This document shows positions 43,994 through 52,383 of a stretch of 64,000 bases of DNA, piece after piece. Within the stretch, counting starts at the first letter, position 1, and every line of letters starts with the position of its first letter. The translations under genes were made by a program, and so were the position numbers. The notes under the pieces are model-generated. The model made no database searches and had not been told where the DNA came from. It saw nothing but the letters and a program-made list of their open reading frames with translations. Location: contig OZ242030.1 of the NCBI GenBank assembly GCA_965205055.1, forward strand, positions 2,108,001-2,172,000. Direction: 5' to 3'. This DNA comes from CBDBBY01 sp965205055 (GTDB lineage: Bacteria; Pseudomonadota; Alphaproteobacteria; Rhodobacterales; Rhodobacteraceae).

Positions 43994-44319
43994 GCGAGTT
44001 CAAGCTGCCGTTCGTCCGCAATGCGCCGGACGAGAGCGGCAGCCAAAATCGATGTCCGGAAATCAAATGCCGAAGCGGCGGAAACTCGCGCTTCGGCAAA
44101 GAGCTTGCAAGCGGACCGCTGATGCCGACATGGTTGGAATTCGCCGTTTTGATCGCCGCGAATAAGCGACTTGCCGCGAGAGGGTCGATTTTGCACGCTG
44201 TTCGGGAGTTTTTTTGAGGCGCGCGGCATTTCTCAAGGGATTCGATCCTTCAAATCGATTCATCTATTTTTCTGCGTATGCCGCTTGACCCGGTTCGCGC
44301 ATTCGTCAGAATGTGCCGC
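43994..44319. other. Intergenic 326 bases upstream of the MttB-like gene
   Basis: No gene supported. A T-run (seven Ts near 44210) follows weakly structured sequence and may end the aminotransferase transcript; I would not call it firmly. A frame upstream of ATG 44320 is open but non-conserved. Confidence 0.3.
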
Positions 44320-45852
44320 ATGTCGAATTTCAAAGCGACGCGGAGCCGGAGCCGCCGCCGCGGCAGCCCTCGTGTCTCAGCCCGCCCGGCCGATTACCGC
44401 AGGTTGAAGCATCCGTTCAGCCCGCAATCCGTATTCAGCGAGGATGAAATAGAGCACATTCACAGAACGGCGTTGCGGGTGCTCGAGGAGCTTGGCTTCA
44501 AGATACTGTTGCCGGAGGCCTGCGATACCTTCGCGAAGGCAGGCGCACGAATTGAAGAGGAGCTTGTCTTCATCGGCCGAGACATTGTCGAGGCGGCACT
44601 GGAAGATGCGCCGGCTTCGTTCCGGCTTCGCGCAGCCAATCCGGGTCGCGAGCAAATTTATGAAGACGACGCGATGCTCTTCATGCCGGGCGCGGGTTGT
44701 CCGAATGTCACCGATTTCGAGCGCGGCCGCAGACCGGGACGCCTGAGCGATTACGAAGAAACTGTGAAGCTTTCACAGAGTTTCGACGTCATCCACATGT
44801 TCGGACCCGCCGTGGAGCCGCAGGACGTGCCGGTCCACACAAGGCATTACGACATGATGCGCGCGCAACTGGCGTTCGGCGACAAGCCGACATTCACATA
44901 TGCGCGCGGACGCAGGCAGGTCGAAGAGAGTTTCGAGATGATCAGGCTGGCGCTGAGCTTGAGCGAAGACGATTTCACCGACGGCGTCTGGTCGACATGC
45001 GTGATCAATACGAACTCTCCCCGCTTGCTGGACAGGCCGATGGCGCAAGGAGTCATCGATTTCGCCCGGGCCGGACAGATGTCGGTGATCACTCCGTTCT
45101 GCCTTGCAGGCGCAATGGCGCCGGCAACGATCGCCGGCGCGCTGACGCTCCAACATGCGGAAGCGTTGGGCTGCGTGGCGCTGGCGCAGCTCGCGAAACC
45201 AGGCGCGCCTGTCAGCTACGGCGGATTCAGCTCCAATGTCGACATGAAATCCGGGGCGCCCGCGTTCGGGACGCCCGAGCATGTGAAGATGCAGATAGGC
45301 GCAGGGCAACTTGCCCGGCGCATCGGCTTGCCATGGCGGTCCGCGAGCGGATCTTCCTCCAACGCTCCGGACATGCAGGCCGCCAACGAAACCGTCATGT
45401 CGCTGTGGGGCGCATTGATGGCCAACGCGACTCTGACCGTGCACGCGGCTGGCTGGCTGGAAGGCGGATTGAGCTTCGGATACGAAAAATTCATTAACGA
45501 CATCGAATCTTTGAACGTGATCGCGGAACTTTGCTCGCGCACGGCGTGCGATGAAGCGGAGATCGGCTTCAGCGCCTTGCAGGAGGTAGGGCCGGGAGGG
45601 CATTTCTTTGGAACTGCCCACACCATGGAGCGATATCAGACGGCATTCCATGCTCCGCTGGTTGCCGACCTGAGCAATTACGGAAGCTGGTCGGAAGCCG
45701 GCGGCAAAACGTCGGCGGAACGCGCGACATCGATTTGGAAATCGATTTTGAATGAATTCACTCCCCCTGAGACCGGCGCATTGGCAGAACAGCGATTGGA
45801 AGAGTACATCGCCCTCAAAATTGAAGCCGGCGGAGCGCCGCCGATAGAGTAG
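44320..45852 (+). CDS. Trimethylamine methyltransferase (MttB) family protein, non-pyrrolysine
   Basis: A 510-residue TIM-barrel protein of the MttB superfamily. It lacks an in-frame amber codon, so it belongs to the non-Pyl branch that includes MtgB and other quaternary-amine demethylases, many of unknown substrate. Visible blocks are FSEDEIEHIHRTALRVLEEL, GAGCPNVTDFERGRRPG, ITPFCLAGAMAPATIAGAL and EVGPGGHFFGTAHTM. The N-terminal 30 residues are arginine-rich and poorly conserved. No corrinoid protein or reductive activase gene is adjacent, so the methyl acceptor must be encoded elsewhere. ATG 44320 chosen; 44278 is an alternative. Confidence 0.85.
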   Translation: MSNFKATRSRSRRRGSPRVSARPADYRRLKHPFSPQSVFSEDEIEHIHRTALRVLEELGFKILLPEACDTFAKAGARIEEELVFIGRDIVEAALEDAPASFRLRAANPGREQIYEDDAMLFMPGAGCPNVTDFERGRRPGRLSDYEETVKLSQSFDVIHMFGPAVEPQDVPVHTRHYDMMRAQLAFGDKPTFTYARGRRQVEESFEMIRLALSLSEDDFTDGVWSTCVINTNSPRLLDRPMAQGVIDFARAGQMSVITPFCLAGAMAPATIAGALTLQHAEALGCVALAQLAKPGAPVSYGGFSSNVDMKSGAPAFGTPEHVKMQIGAGQLARRIGLPWRSASGSSSNAPDMQAANETVMSLWGALMANATLTVHAAGWLEGGLSFGYEKFINDIESLNVIAELCSRTACDEAEIGFSALQEVGPGGHFFGTAHTMERYQTAFHAPLVADLSNYGSWSEAGGKTSAERATSIWKSILNEFTPPETGALAEQRLEEYIALKIEAGGAPPIE

Positions 45853-45871
45853 TCCAGACGGAGAGCTTTCA

Positions 45872-46564
45872 ATGACGCCATCTTCCGAATCGTTTTACGA
45901 GCCGATTGATCTGCCTGACAGAATGGACTTCGGCGACGAAAAAATGCTTGAAGAGGCGAAAGCTTTCCTGAACCGCATGAAGCGCCGCCATTCAGTGCGC
46001 GACTTCAGCGGTCGGGCGGTCGCACGCGAAGTGATTGAGGAATGCGTCCGCGCCGCCGGCACAGCTCCGTCTGGCGCCAATCACCAGCCGTGGCATTTTG
46101 CGGCGGTTTCGGCGCCGGAGATGAAACATCGGATCCGCCTTGCCGCTGAACGCGAGGAAGAAAAATTCTACGCTGGCGGCGGCGGAGACGAATGGCTCAA
46201 GGCTTTGGAGCCGATCGGCACGGACGCAAGCAAGCCGCATCTCGACATTGCGCCATGGCTGATCGTCGTATTCGCCCAACGCTGGGGCCAACTTGAAGAC
46301 GGCCGCCGCCGAAAGAATTACTACGTGCCAGAAAGCGTCGGAATCGCGACGGGCTTTCTGCTGGCGGCATTGCACCATGCCGGCTTGGCCGCTCTTACAC
46401 ACACGCCCAATCCGATGAATTTTCTCAATACCATGCTCGGACGACCCAAATCGGAGAAGCCCACAATGATCATAGCGGTCGGCCATCCTGCTGCGGATGC
46501 AAAGATCCCGAAGGCTGCGAAGATGAAAAAGCCTTTGACCGACATACTCACCGTAAAGATTTGA
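45872..46564 (+). CDS. Nitroreductase family flavoprotein (iodotyrosine-deiodinase-like)
   Basis: A 230-residue FMN-dependent protein. RRHSVRDFSGRAV carries the FMN phosphate-binding arginines, followed by TAPSGANHQPWHF and YYVPESVGIATGFLLAALHH. The EEEKFYA ... DASKPHLDIAPWLIV segment matches the active-site lid with Glu, Tyr and Lys that defines the iodotyrosine deiodinase branch rather than NfsB-type nitroreductases. Possible role: reductive dehalogenation or related flavin chemistry. It starts 19 bases after the MttB-like gene, so the two are co-transcribed; a functional link is not evident. Confidence 0.85.
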   Translation: MTPSSESFYEPIDLPDRMDFGDEKMLEEAKAFLNRMKRRHSVRDFSGRAVAREVIEECVRAAGTAPSGANHQPWHFAAVSAPEMKHRIRLAAEREEEKFYAGGGGDEWLKALEPIGTDASKPHLDIAPWLIVVFAQRWGQLEDGRRRKNYYVPESVGIATGFLLAALHHAGLAALTHTPNPMNFLNTMLGRPKSEKPTMIIAVGHPAADAKIPKAAKMKKPLTDILTVKI

Positions 46565-46612
46565 AAGCGGAGCCGACGAGGTTTTGCCTGGAAACAAGCC
46601 TACGCGCGCGCC

Positions 46613-46642
46613 AACGCCTTCAAACGGACATGGCGTTCTTTT
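46613..46642 (+). terminator. Hairpin terminator candidate after the nitroreductase gene
   Basis: AACGCC and GGCGTT form a perfect 6-bp stem with a 13-base loop, followed by CTTTTC. It lies in the convergent gap before the DHDPS-like gene. Confidence 0.45.
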
Positions 46643-46644
46643 CG

Positions 46645-47562
46645 CTATCGAAAATATTTGCCCAGATCGGCGATGCCATCAAGCGCGGAAGCAAGTCTTG
46701 ACGCCTCGGCTTCCTTGAGATCCACGCTCGGCGGCAATGTGCGCGCCCAGCCCGGGCAGGCGCGGAACACCGAGAGCGCTCCCTTCGTTCCGCTGACATT
46801 GCTGACCGACGCGATCGCGTCGCGAAGCGCATTCACTTTGCGGTCCAGTTCGGCCTGCGCATCCGGGTCGGTCTCCGACAGCCGGGCCGCAACTACCGGC
46901 GCAGTGACGTTCGTCGTGGCTGAAATGCAGCCCCATCCGCCGATTTGGAGATTGGCTGCGGCGAGCACTTCCGAACCTGAAAACGCTTCGAATCCGGGAA
47001 ACGCATCAACGAACATTTTCGTGTTCTCGAAATCGCCGCTGCTGTCCTTCATTCCTACGAACACGCCCGGAAAGGATTCTCTGAGCCTTCGAACCAGGTT
47101 CAGCGTGAACGGAACCGCCGACATTTGCGGGAAATGATACAAGAATATCCTTGGCGATTTTCCGCCGAGCGCTTCGGCGACCTTTGCGAAAAACCTGAAC
47201 AATCCCTCGTCGGCGGGGGACTTGTAGTAGAACGGAGGCAGCATAAGCAGCCCTCCGGCTCCGGCATCGAGAGCGATTTCCGAAAGTTCGATCACATCGC
47301 CGAAAGAAGTCGATCCGGTGCCGATGATCGTTTTGTCCATCGGCAGACCGCCCTCGGCCATCGTTTCAATGAGTTCCCGGCGTTGAGGGGCTGCCAGCGA
47401 GTTCGCCTCACCAGTCGTTCCCAGCGGCGCCAGCCCCGCGCATCCGTTTTCAAGAAGCCAACTGCAGTGATCAAGCAAGAGATCGGTGTCGATATTGAAG
47501 TCCTCGTCCACCGGCGTGGACACTGCGGCGTAAACCCCTTTGGGCGCGGATGCGGGCGTCAT
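46645..47562 (-). CDS. Dihydrodipicolinate synthase family (DapA/NanA-like) lyase
   Basis: TIM-barrel pyruvate aldolase family, 305 residues. Substrate loop APLGTTGEAN near residue 45, tyrosine in IFLYHFPQ, and the Schiff-base lysine in VGMKDSSGDF are all present. Sequence around the tyrosine (YHFPQ rather than YNVP) and the isolated position away from dapD/dapE argue against it being the housekeeping DapA. Sugar-acid or hydroxyproline-pathway aldolases are likelier. It is oriented against the nitroreductase gene. Confidence 0.85.
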   Translation of the reverse strand: MTPASAPKGVYAAVSTPVDEDFNIDTDLLLDHCSWLLENGCAGLAPLGTTGEANSLAAPQRRELIETMAEGGLPMDKTIIGTGSTSFGDVIELSEIALDAGAGGLLMLPPFYYKSPADEGLFRFFAKVAEALGGKSPRIFLYHFPQMSAVPFTLNLVRRLRESFPGVFVGMKDSSGDFENTKMFVDAFPGFEAFSGSEVLAAANLQIGGWGCISATTNVTAPVVAARLSETDPDAQAELDRKVNALRDAIASVSNVSGTKGALSVFRACPGWARTLPPSVDLKEAEASRLASALDGIADLGKYFR

Positions 47563-48472
47563 TGGCTTTCCTTCGGTTGCTCTTTCGAACGCGACGCAGT
47601 CACCTCGGACAGCAAACTGACCGATGGAGGATAGCTCGCGAGTTTGGCGACAATTTTCCGGCGCTGTTCTATTCCGAACGCGTTCCGTGTCAACGCATTG
47701 GATTTACCGTGGATGCAACTGTTCATCGAATGTTTGAATTCGCCTATCGTTGAAATTCTACGTTGAAGTCAGACCGTTTCCTGCGCACGCCCTGACTTTT
47801 GCGCTTTTCTGTCACTAACAAGTCAAATCTCCCCATAAGCATCAAAAAGACCGCCGCGGTATTCCGGTCAACGTGTTAAGAGTGTGTAGCCGCGGTATCC
47901 AAGCCCTGCTGGGCGGCCTTCTTCCGGTATTGACAGTAAGAAACGTCTACCACCCGCCGGAAGAGGTCAGGCAGACGAAGCCGCCGGAGAACACCTCCGA
48001 CTCAGGCATCCTCGACAACAGGCTCCCCGATTCCTATTCGCTGTTCTCGCCTTTGGACAGCAAAACCAAGAAATGACGGATCGGTGGATGACAGCAGTCC
48101 GACGACGAGTGTTGCCGCATCGAATAGGCCGGACACCTGAAAGCGTTTGGTCAGATGCTTGGAATTGGACAAAAAAGGGCGTCGCAGAGGGGCGTCGATA
48201 CAAAATTGCCCTTAGCGCAAGCCATTGCAATCTTAAGCGGTTCGTATAGCATCTGAATCAATGGCCTGAGTAGACTTTATTTGCACTTTGAGGATGAAGG
48301 CGCGTACTACGGCGGAATCGTCGATTGCCACTGAGGGAACATCGACAAGACAAATTCAGCCGCAATCCACTTGAGTGATATTTTGAAGTACGACTTTTGC
48401 GGGCCTTGGACTAGTCTGCAGAATCGCTGCCTAAGAAGACCCGCGTCCCGTCTGGGCGTATGCTGGGAGGAT
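47563..48472. other. Gene-poor stretch of about 900 bases
   Basis: No gene with recognisable domains. The left edge carries the promoter region of the DHDPS-like gene. A short motif, CCGCGGTAT, occurs twice about 40 bases apart (near 47855 and 47890). A 67-codon plus-strand frame at 47873 begins with good composition but has no ribosome site and no family. Confidence 0.35.
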
Positions 48473-48565
48473 ATGACGATGCTGCGATGGACCTGCAACA
48501 TCATCGGGATCTGTGCTATGATTGCAACCGTTGCTGTCATGGAAGCCATTCGGTGCGATATCTAG
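48473..48565 (+). CDS. Tiny hydrophobic peptide, possibly broken gene start
   Basis: A 30-codon frame (MTMLRWTCNIIGICAMIATV ... RCDI) with one transmembrane helix. GGGAGG at 48465-48470 sits 8 bases before the internal ATG 48479. It ends at TAG 48563-48565; the same frame is then open to the next gene. It could be a small membrane peptide, or the 5' end of a membrane protein cut by an amber stop. Confidence 0.35.
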   Translation: MTMLRWTCNIIGICAMIATVAVMEAIRCDI

Positions 48566-48796
48566 GTCACTCTGGTGGCGGTGTTCGGCCTCCAAGCTTT
48601 CGCCTCGCTCGGCTTCAGCACATTTCTAAAACAACGATTTACCGAGTGGATTCTGCATCTTGCGCATCATTCAAGCGATATATTACGAGATATAGATAAT
48701 GGCATTTTTGCCGCCGAAATATGTGCGACGAGGGTGTTTACAGGATACGATTGCCCCAAATATACGGTACGGACAAATGAACGGAGGCGACGCATA

Positions 48797-49315
48797 ATGG
48801 CTGATTTGTACAACAATCCTTTAGTCTGGATCAGTGTCGTTGTGGGCATCATTACAGTGTGCGTCTTACTAGCCCGTCGCATTCTTCTCATCGGGCAGTG
48901 GAAGGGGAAGGTCGATGAAGCGCAGTCAACATTCAAGACCACCTTGGATTCATTCATGAAGGAAATCCGCGCCGACATCAAGGTGATACTCGAGCGGATG
49001 GGGCCCACCACGTCGACGAGCGGAAGCCCGATCACGCTTACCGACTTGGGGCGGAAAATTTCCGCGCGTCTCGATGCGGGCGCAATCGCGGATAGCCTTG
49101 TTCCGAAGGTTCATGCCCGCGTCAGCGGGATGCAGCCGTATGAGGTTCAGGAATTCTGCCGCGATTACATCCGAGGGAGTGAATTCGCGCCGACCGACGA
49201 TGTCAAGACGCTCATCATGCAATGTGCGTTCGACAACGGTCTCAACCAAGTTCAGGTCTTGGATGTTATTGCAATTGAATTGCGAGACCGGCTGCTATCG
49301 GGGCAGGAGGAGTAG
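48797..49315 (+). CDS. Conserved membrane-anchored hypothetical protein
   Basis: A 172-residue protein with one N-terminal transmembrane helix (PLVWISVVVGIITVCVLLAR) and a cytoplasmic or periplasmic helical domain: a coiled-coil-like stretch to residue 75, then SPITLTDLGRKISARL, YEVQEFCRDYI and VLDVIAIELRDRLL. The last blocks recur in many uncharacterised bacterial proteins. ATG 48797 has GGAGG 10 bases upstream. The frame is open further upstream in register with the tiny peptide, but that part lacks similarity. Function unknown; it stands alone. Confidence 0.7.
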   Translation: MADLYNNPLVWISVVVGIITVCVLLARRILLIGQWKGKVDEAQSTFKTTLDSFMKEIRADIKVILERMGPTTSTSGSPITLTDLGRKISARLDAGAIADSLVPKVHARVSGMQPYEVQEFCRDYIRGSEFAPTDDVKTLIMQCAFDNGLNQVQVLDVIAIELRDRLLSGQEE

Positions 49316-49398
49316 CTGATCCAACGCGCCGTGCAGGTATCTTGCAACATACTATTGCCATTGGCGGGTTCATCAGATGCTGCCCTCTTTGGCGGGCA

Positions 49399-49719
49399 GC
49401 GACAAACTGTTCTGGATCGGAACCCAGCAAAAATTGGGGGAGGAGTGAGTGGATCAATTTCAGATCGGGCATCTCAAAAATATGAAATCAAATTCATGGA
49501 TTCATGCGGATACCCTTTGAGGTCTCGAGCGGCGCAGAATACTTTTTCAGATCAGCGCTTCATTCCTTCGGATTGGTCGACGTCCGGCACCAAATCTTCC
49601 AATCGCCGAATTCCGGGAGCCAAGATGCAAGCCAAGGCAAGCCCGAACGCGACCGCGCCGACCAAGGCGAACATCAATGCCGTTCCTCGACCGGGCCCGA
49701 CGCCGAATATCAAACCCGC
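49399..49719. repeat. Duplicated block A: MFS 3' end plus flank
   Basis: About 320 bases resemble 58967-59280. Both carry a short plus-strand coding tail (KLFWIG ... stop) facing, on the minus strand, the C-terminus of an MFS transporter (FGVGPGRGTALMFALVG, ILAP-IRRLEDLVPDVDQ). Here the MFS part is only the last 55 codons (stop at 49552), cut at 49717 by IS630 transposase sequence. Confidence 0.75.
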
Positions 49720-49968
49720 TGGACCCTCCACTTCACGCCGACCTCCTGCTCCTGGACGGACGCGGTCGAGGGCTTCTTCGGGAAGCCGGCCAACCGCCGT
49801 CTCCGGCGCGGCGTCCATGATTCCCTCGAGGATCTCAAGGCGGCGGTCGACGACTTCATCGAGCTTCACAACGGGAAGGAGACGAAGCCGTTCAAATGGA
49901 TGGCCAGCCCGGACCGGCTCGTCGCCGCCCGCCAAAGAGGGTTTCAAATGACTCGAACAAGCCACTAG
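49717..49968 (+). pseudogene. IS630-family transposase, C-terminal fragment
   Basis: The frame reads RWTLHFTPTSCSWTDAVEGF followed by FGKPANRRLRRGVHDSLEDL, an ELHNGKETKPFKWMASPDR segment and RLVAARQRG. This is the standard C-terminus of an IS630/Tc1-mariner type transposase (the usual reading is TSASWLNAVEGFF). The final catalytic Glu of the DDE triad is within EGFF. Everything upstream of RWTLHF belongs to the duplicated MFS block, so the element has lost its 5' part. Only a fragment remains, and it cannot transpose. Confidence 0.8.
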
Positions 49969-50021
49969 ATCGCAGGAAGCCGGGGTCAACCGCCCTAGCA
50001 ACCAAGCCCCCGAACAATACG

Positions 50022-50561
50022 ATGTCGGAACCGCGCGAAACGCCTGAAGCAATCATGCTCATCGATCGGCTGCTCAAATGGCTGTCGCTCGTTCTCGGCG
50101 GCGCGACGCTGGTGTTCATGACGGGATTTTCGGTCTGGAACGTCCTGATCATGCGCAAGGCGCTGAATTCCCCGATCGTCGGGGCCGAGGATCTTTTGAC
50201 CCTGTCGCTCGTCGTGATCGTGGCTCTCTCGATCCCTCTGGGCGCGCGGACCGGAGCGCATATCGAAATCGAGGTCCTCGAGTCGCGCATGTCGGCCGGC
50301 TTCGCGAAATGGTCGATGATCCTGGTCAAATTGCTCGGAACAAGTCTCCTCGCCGTCATGGCATGGCGACTTTGGCTCTCGGGGCAGGGCGCCGAGCGGT
50401 TCGGAGAGACGACGCAGCAATTGCTGATTTCGTTCGAGCAGTTCTACTATCTGCTTTCCGTTTCAACCGGTCTTTACGCCGCGGTCTTGCTTCTCGACAT
50501 TTGGCAGCTGCTGCGCTCGAGCAAGGTGGCGTCGCTCAGGATCGGCGGCGGGCAGCCATGA
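50022..50561 (+). CDS. TRAP transporter small permease (DctQ)
   Basis: A 179-residue four-helix membrane protein. Helices around LLKWLSLVLGGATLVFMTGF, LTLSLVVIVALSIPLGARTG, a third near LVKLLGTSLLAVMAW and a fourth at LYAAVLLLDIWQLL, with the family GAHIEIEVL segment between 2 and 3. It pairs with DctM, whose ATG overlaps this stop by four bases. It forms the membrane part of a sodium-driven uptake system for carboxylates or related solutes. The substrate-binding protein is not adjacent; a DctP gene lies 7 kb away at 57.5 kb. Confidence 0.85.
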   Translation: MSEPRETPEAIMLIDRLLKWLSLVLGGATLVFMTGFSVWNVLIMRKALNSPIVGAEDLLTLSLVVIVALSIPLGARTGAHIEIEVLESRMSAGFAKWSMILVKLLGTSLLAVMAWRLWLSGQGAERFGETTQQLLISFEQFYYLLSVSTGLYAAVLLLDIWQLLRSSKVASLRIGGGQP

Positions 50562-51919
50562 TCGGCATGACGCTGCTGGGTCTGTCGGGCCTGCTTGCGC
50601 TGTTCGTCCTGCTCGCATTGCGCATGCCCGTGGCGCTGTCGATGCTTTGCGTCGGGTTCGCCGGCACGGCGATCGCCAATGCGAACAAGTTCATCGCCGT
50701 AGGCATGGCATCGGATCAGGCCTGGGCCCGAGGCTGGAATATCGCCTATTCCAATCTTGCGGGCGAGACCTTCGAGGCCGCCTCGAACTTCAATCTGCTG
50801 GTGATCCCGATGTTCGTGCTGATGGGCAACCTGGCGGGCGTCTCCGGAATGTCGAACGACCTGTTCACGGCGGCCTATCGCTGGATGGGGCATTTGCGCG
50901 GAGGGCTCGCGTCGGCCACCATCGCGGCCTGCGCGGGATTCGCGGCGCTGTCCGGCTCGTCGCTCGCGTCCGCCGTCACGATGGGGCGCGTCGCCTTGCC
51001 TCAGATGAAGCGCTACAAATACGCCGACAGCCTCGCGACCGGATCGGTGGCCGCCGGAGGCACGCTCGGGTTCCTGATCCCGCCCTCGGGAGGGATGATC
51101 ATATACGCGGTGCTTACCGAGCAGTCGATCGGGCGCCTGTTCATGGCCGGAATATTCCCGGGCATCATTCTGACGCTGCTTTTCATCGGCGCCATTCATT
51201 TGGTCGTCGCTCGCAGGCCCGATGCCGGCCCGCGCGGCGAGCGGGCCGGGCGCGAGGAACGCATCGCTTCGCTCGGCCGCGCGGCGCCGATCCTCGGCGT
51301 GGTGCTGGTGACGATCGGCGGGATGTACGCCGGCTTCTTCACGCCGGTCGAGGCGTCTTCCGTGGGCGCATTCCTGACGTTCGTCGTTGCGGCCTCGCGC
51401 CGGTCGCTGTCGCTGGAAGCCGCGCGGACGGTCATCCTGGAGACGATGGGCGCCACGGCCACCGTGTTTCTGATCATCATCGGCGCGTTCGTCTTCATCC
51501 CGTTCATGTCGCTTACGGAACTGCCCGCGCAACTGGTCACGTTCCTGACCTCGCTGCCGATCGGAGGCGTCGGCGTCCTCCTGGTCATCATTCTGGCCTA
51601 CATGTTTCTCGGCATGTTCCTCGAATCCATGGCGATGCTGGTCCTGACGATCCCGGTGGTCATCCCCATCGCCCTCGCCCTCGGCTGGGACCTGATCTGG
51701 TTCGGCATCATCATCGTGATCGTGCTGGAAATGGGCATGATCAGCCCGCCCGTCGGAATCAACGTGTTCGTCGTGAAATCCATCGCGCCCGACGTGCCGA
51801 TGGGCCGGATCTTCCGAGGCATCTGGCCGTTCTGGTTCGCGATGGCCGCGATGATCGGCCTTCTCATCCTCTTCCCCCAGATCGCGCTATTCCTGCCGCA
51901 GACGATTGTCGGCGGATAG
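50558..51919 (+). CDS. TRAP transporter large permease (DctM)
   Basis: A 453-residue protein with about 12 membrane segments. Family hallmarks include FNLLVIPMFVLMGNLAGVSG, a GFAALSGSSLASAVTMGRVA stretch, GTLGFLIPPSGGMIIYAVLT and GMISPPVGINVFVVKSIAPD. It is translationally coupled to dctQ. The GC content is higher and codon use more biased than in the flanking mosaic, so the dctQM pair may have arrived as a unit or be the older part of the locus. The substrate cannot be inferred. Confidence 0.92.
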   Translation: MIGMTLLGLSGLLALFVLLALRMPVALSMLCVGFAGTAIANANKFIAVGMASDQAWARGWNIAYSNLAGETFEAASNFNLLVIPMFVLMGNLAGVSGMSNDLFTAAYRWMGHLRGGLASATIAACAGFAALSGSSLASAVTMGRVALPQMKRYKYADSLATGSVAAGGTLGFLIPPSGGMIIYAVLTEQSIGRLFMAGIFPGIILTLLFIGAIHLVVARRPDAGPRGERAGREERIASLGRAAPILGVVLVTIGGMYAGFFTPVEASSVGAFLTFVVAASRRSLSLEAARTVILETMGATATVFLIIIGAFVFIPFMSLTELPAQLVTFLTSLPIGGVGVLLVIILAYMFLGMFLESMAMLVLTIPVVIPIALALGWDLIWFGIIIVIVLEMGMISPPVGINVFVVKSIAPDVPMGRIFRGIWPFWFAMAAMIGLLILFPQIALFLPQTIVGG

Positions 51920-51976
51920 CGGCAACAGGAGCAGACGCATGGACACAATGACAGACGTCAAAACGATACGGCATTT

Positions 51977-52201
51977 CATCTCGGAGAACGCGTCGTGGCT
52001 CGGCGGACCGCCCTTGAACTCCAAGAATCCTTTCAAAAACTCGCAATTGACCCTCGCGTACCGGGCGAACGAACTGCATGACGACTTGCCGGACGGCGCC
52101 GCCAGAAGGGCGATCACCAGCATCTCGATCAAGTCATGCTTCGTGGCGTTGCTCTTGCGGGGATCGCCGACCCCTTGAAAAATAGCACGGAATCTTTCCA
52201 T
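51977..52201 (-). pseudogene. ISAs1-family transposase, N-terminal fragment
   Basis: From ATG 52201 the frame reads MERFRAIFQGVGDPRKSNAT, then SCSSFARYARVNCEFLKGFL and GGPPSHDAFSEM, the N-terminal helper domain of ISAs1 transposases (usual form DPR ... GIPSHDTFSRVF). Similarity stops at about 51977, before the catalytic domain. A second copy of this part lies on the plus strand at 54.2 kb. Confidence 0.75.
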
Positions 52202-52383
52202 CTTCTGCCTCCGGACACTACTCTTCGTTGTTGTTTTGACCGAAGAGTGGCAGCAGGCGGCGGAAATGGAAAACAGAAATCTTAAGAGCGAAGGCCCTGC
52301 AATCCGTGTCTCCAACGCTTGCCTCCTATTCGCCGATCTGATAATATCGCGCAGCCATACGGCACCGGGCCAAGGAACGAGCA

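Noticed and set aside
44320..45852. Pyrrolysine usage in the MttB-like gene
   Set aside because: No in-frame TAG occurs in the coding region, so it belongs to the non-pyrrolysine branch; the TAG at 48563 is in an unrelated short frame.
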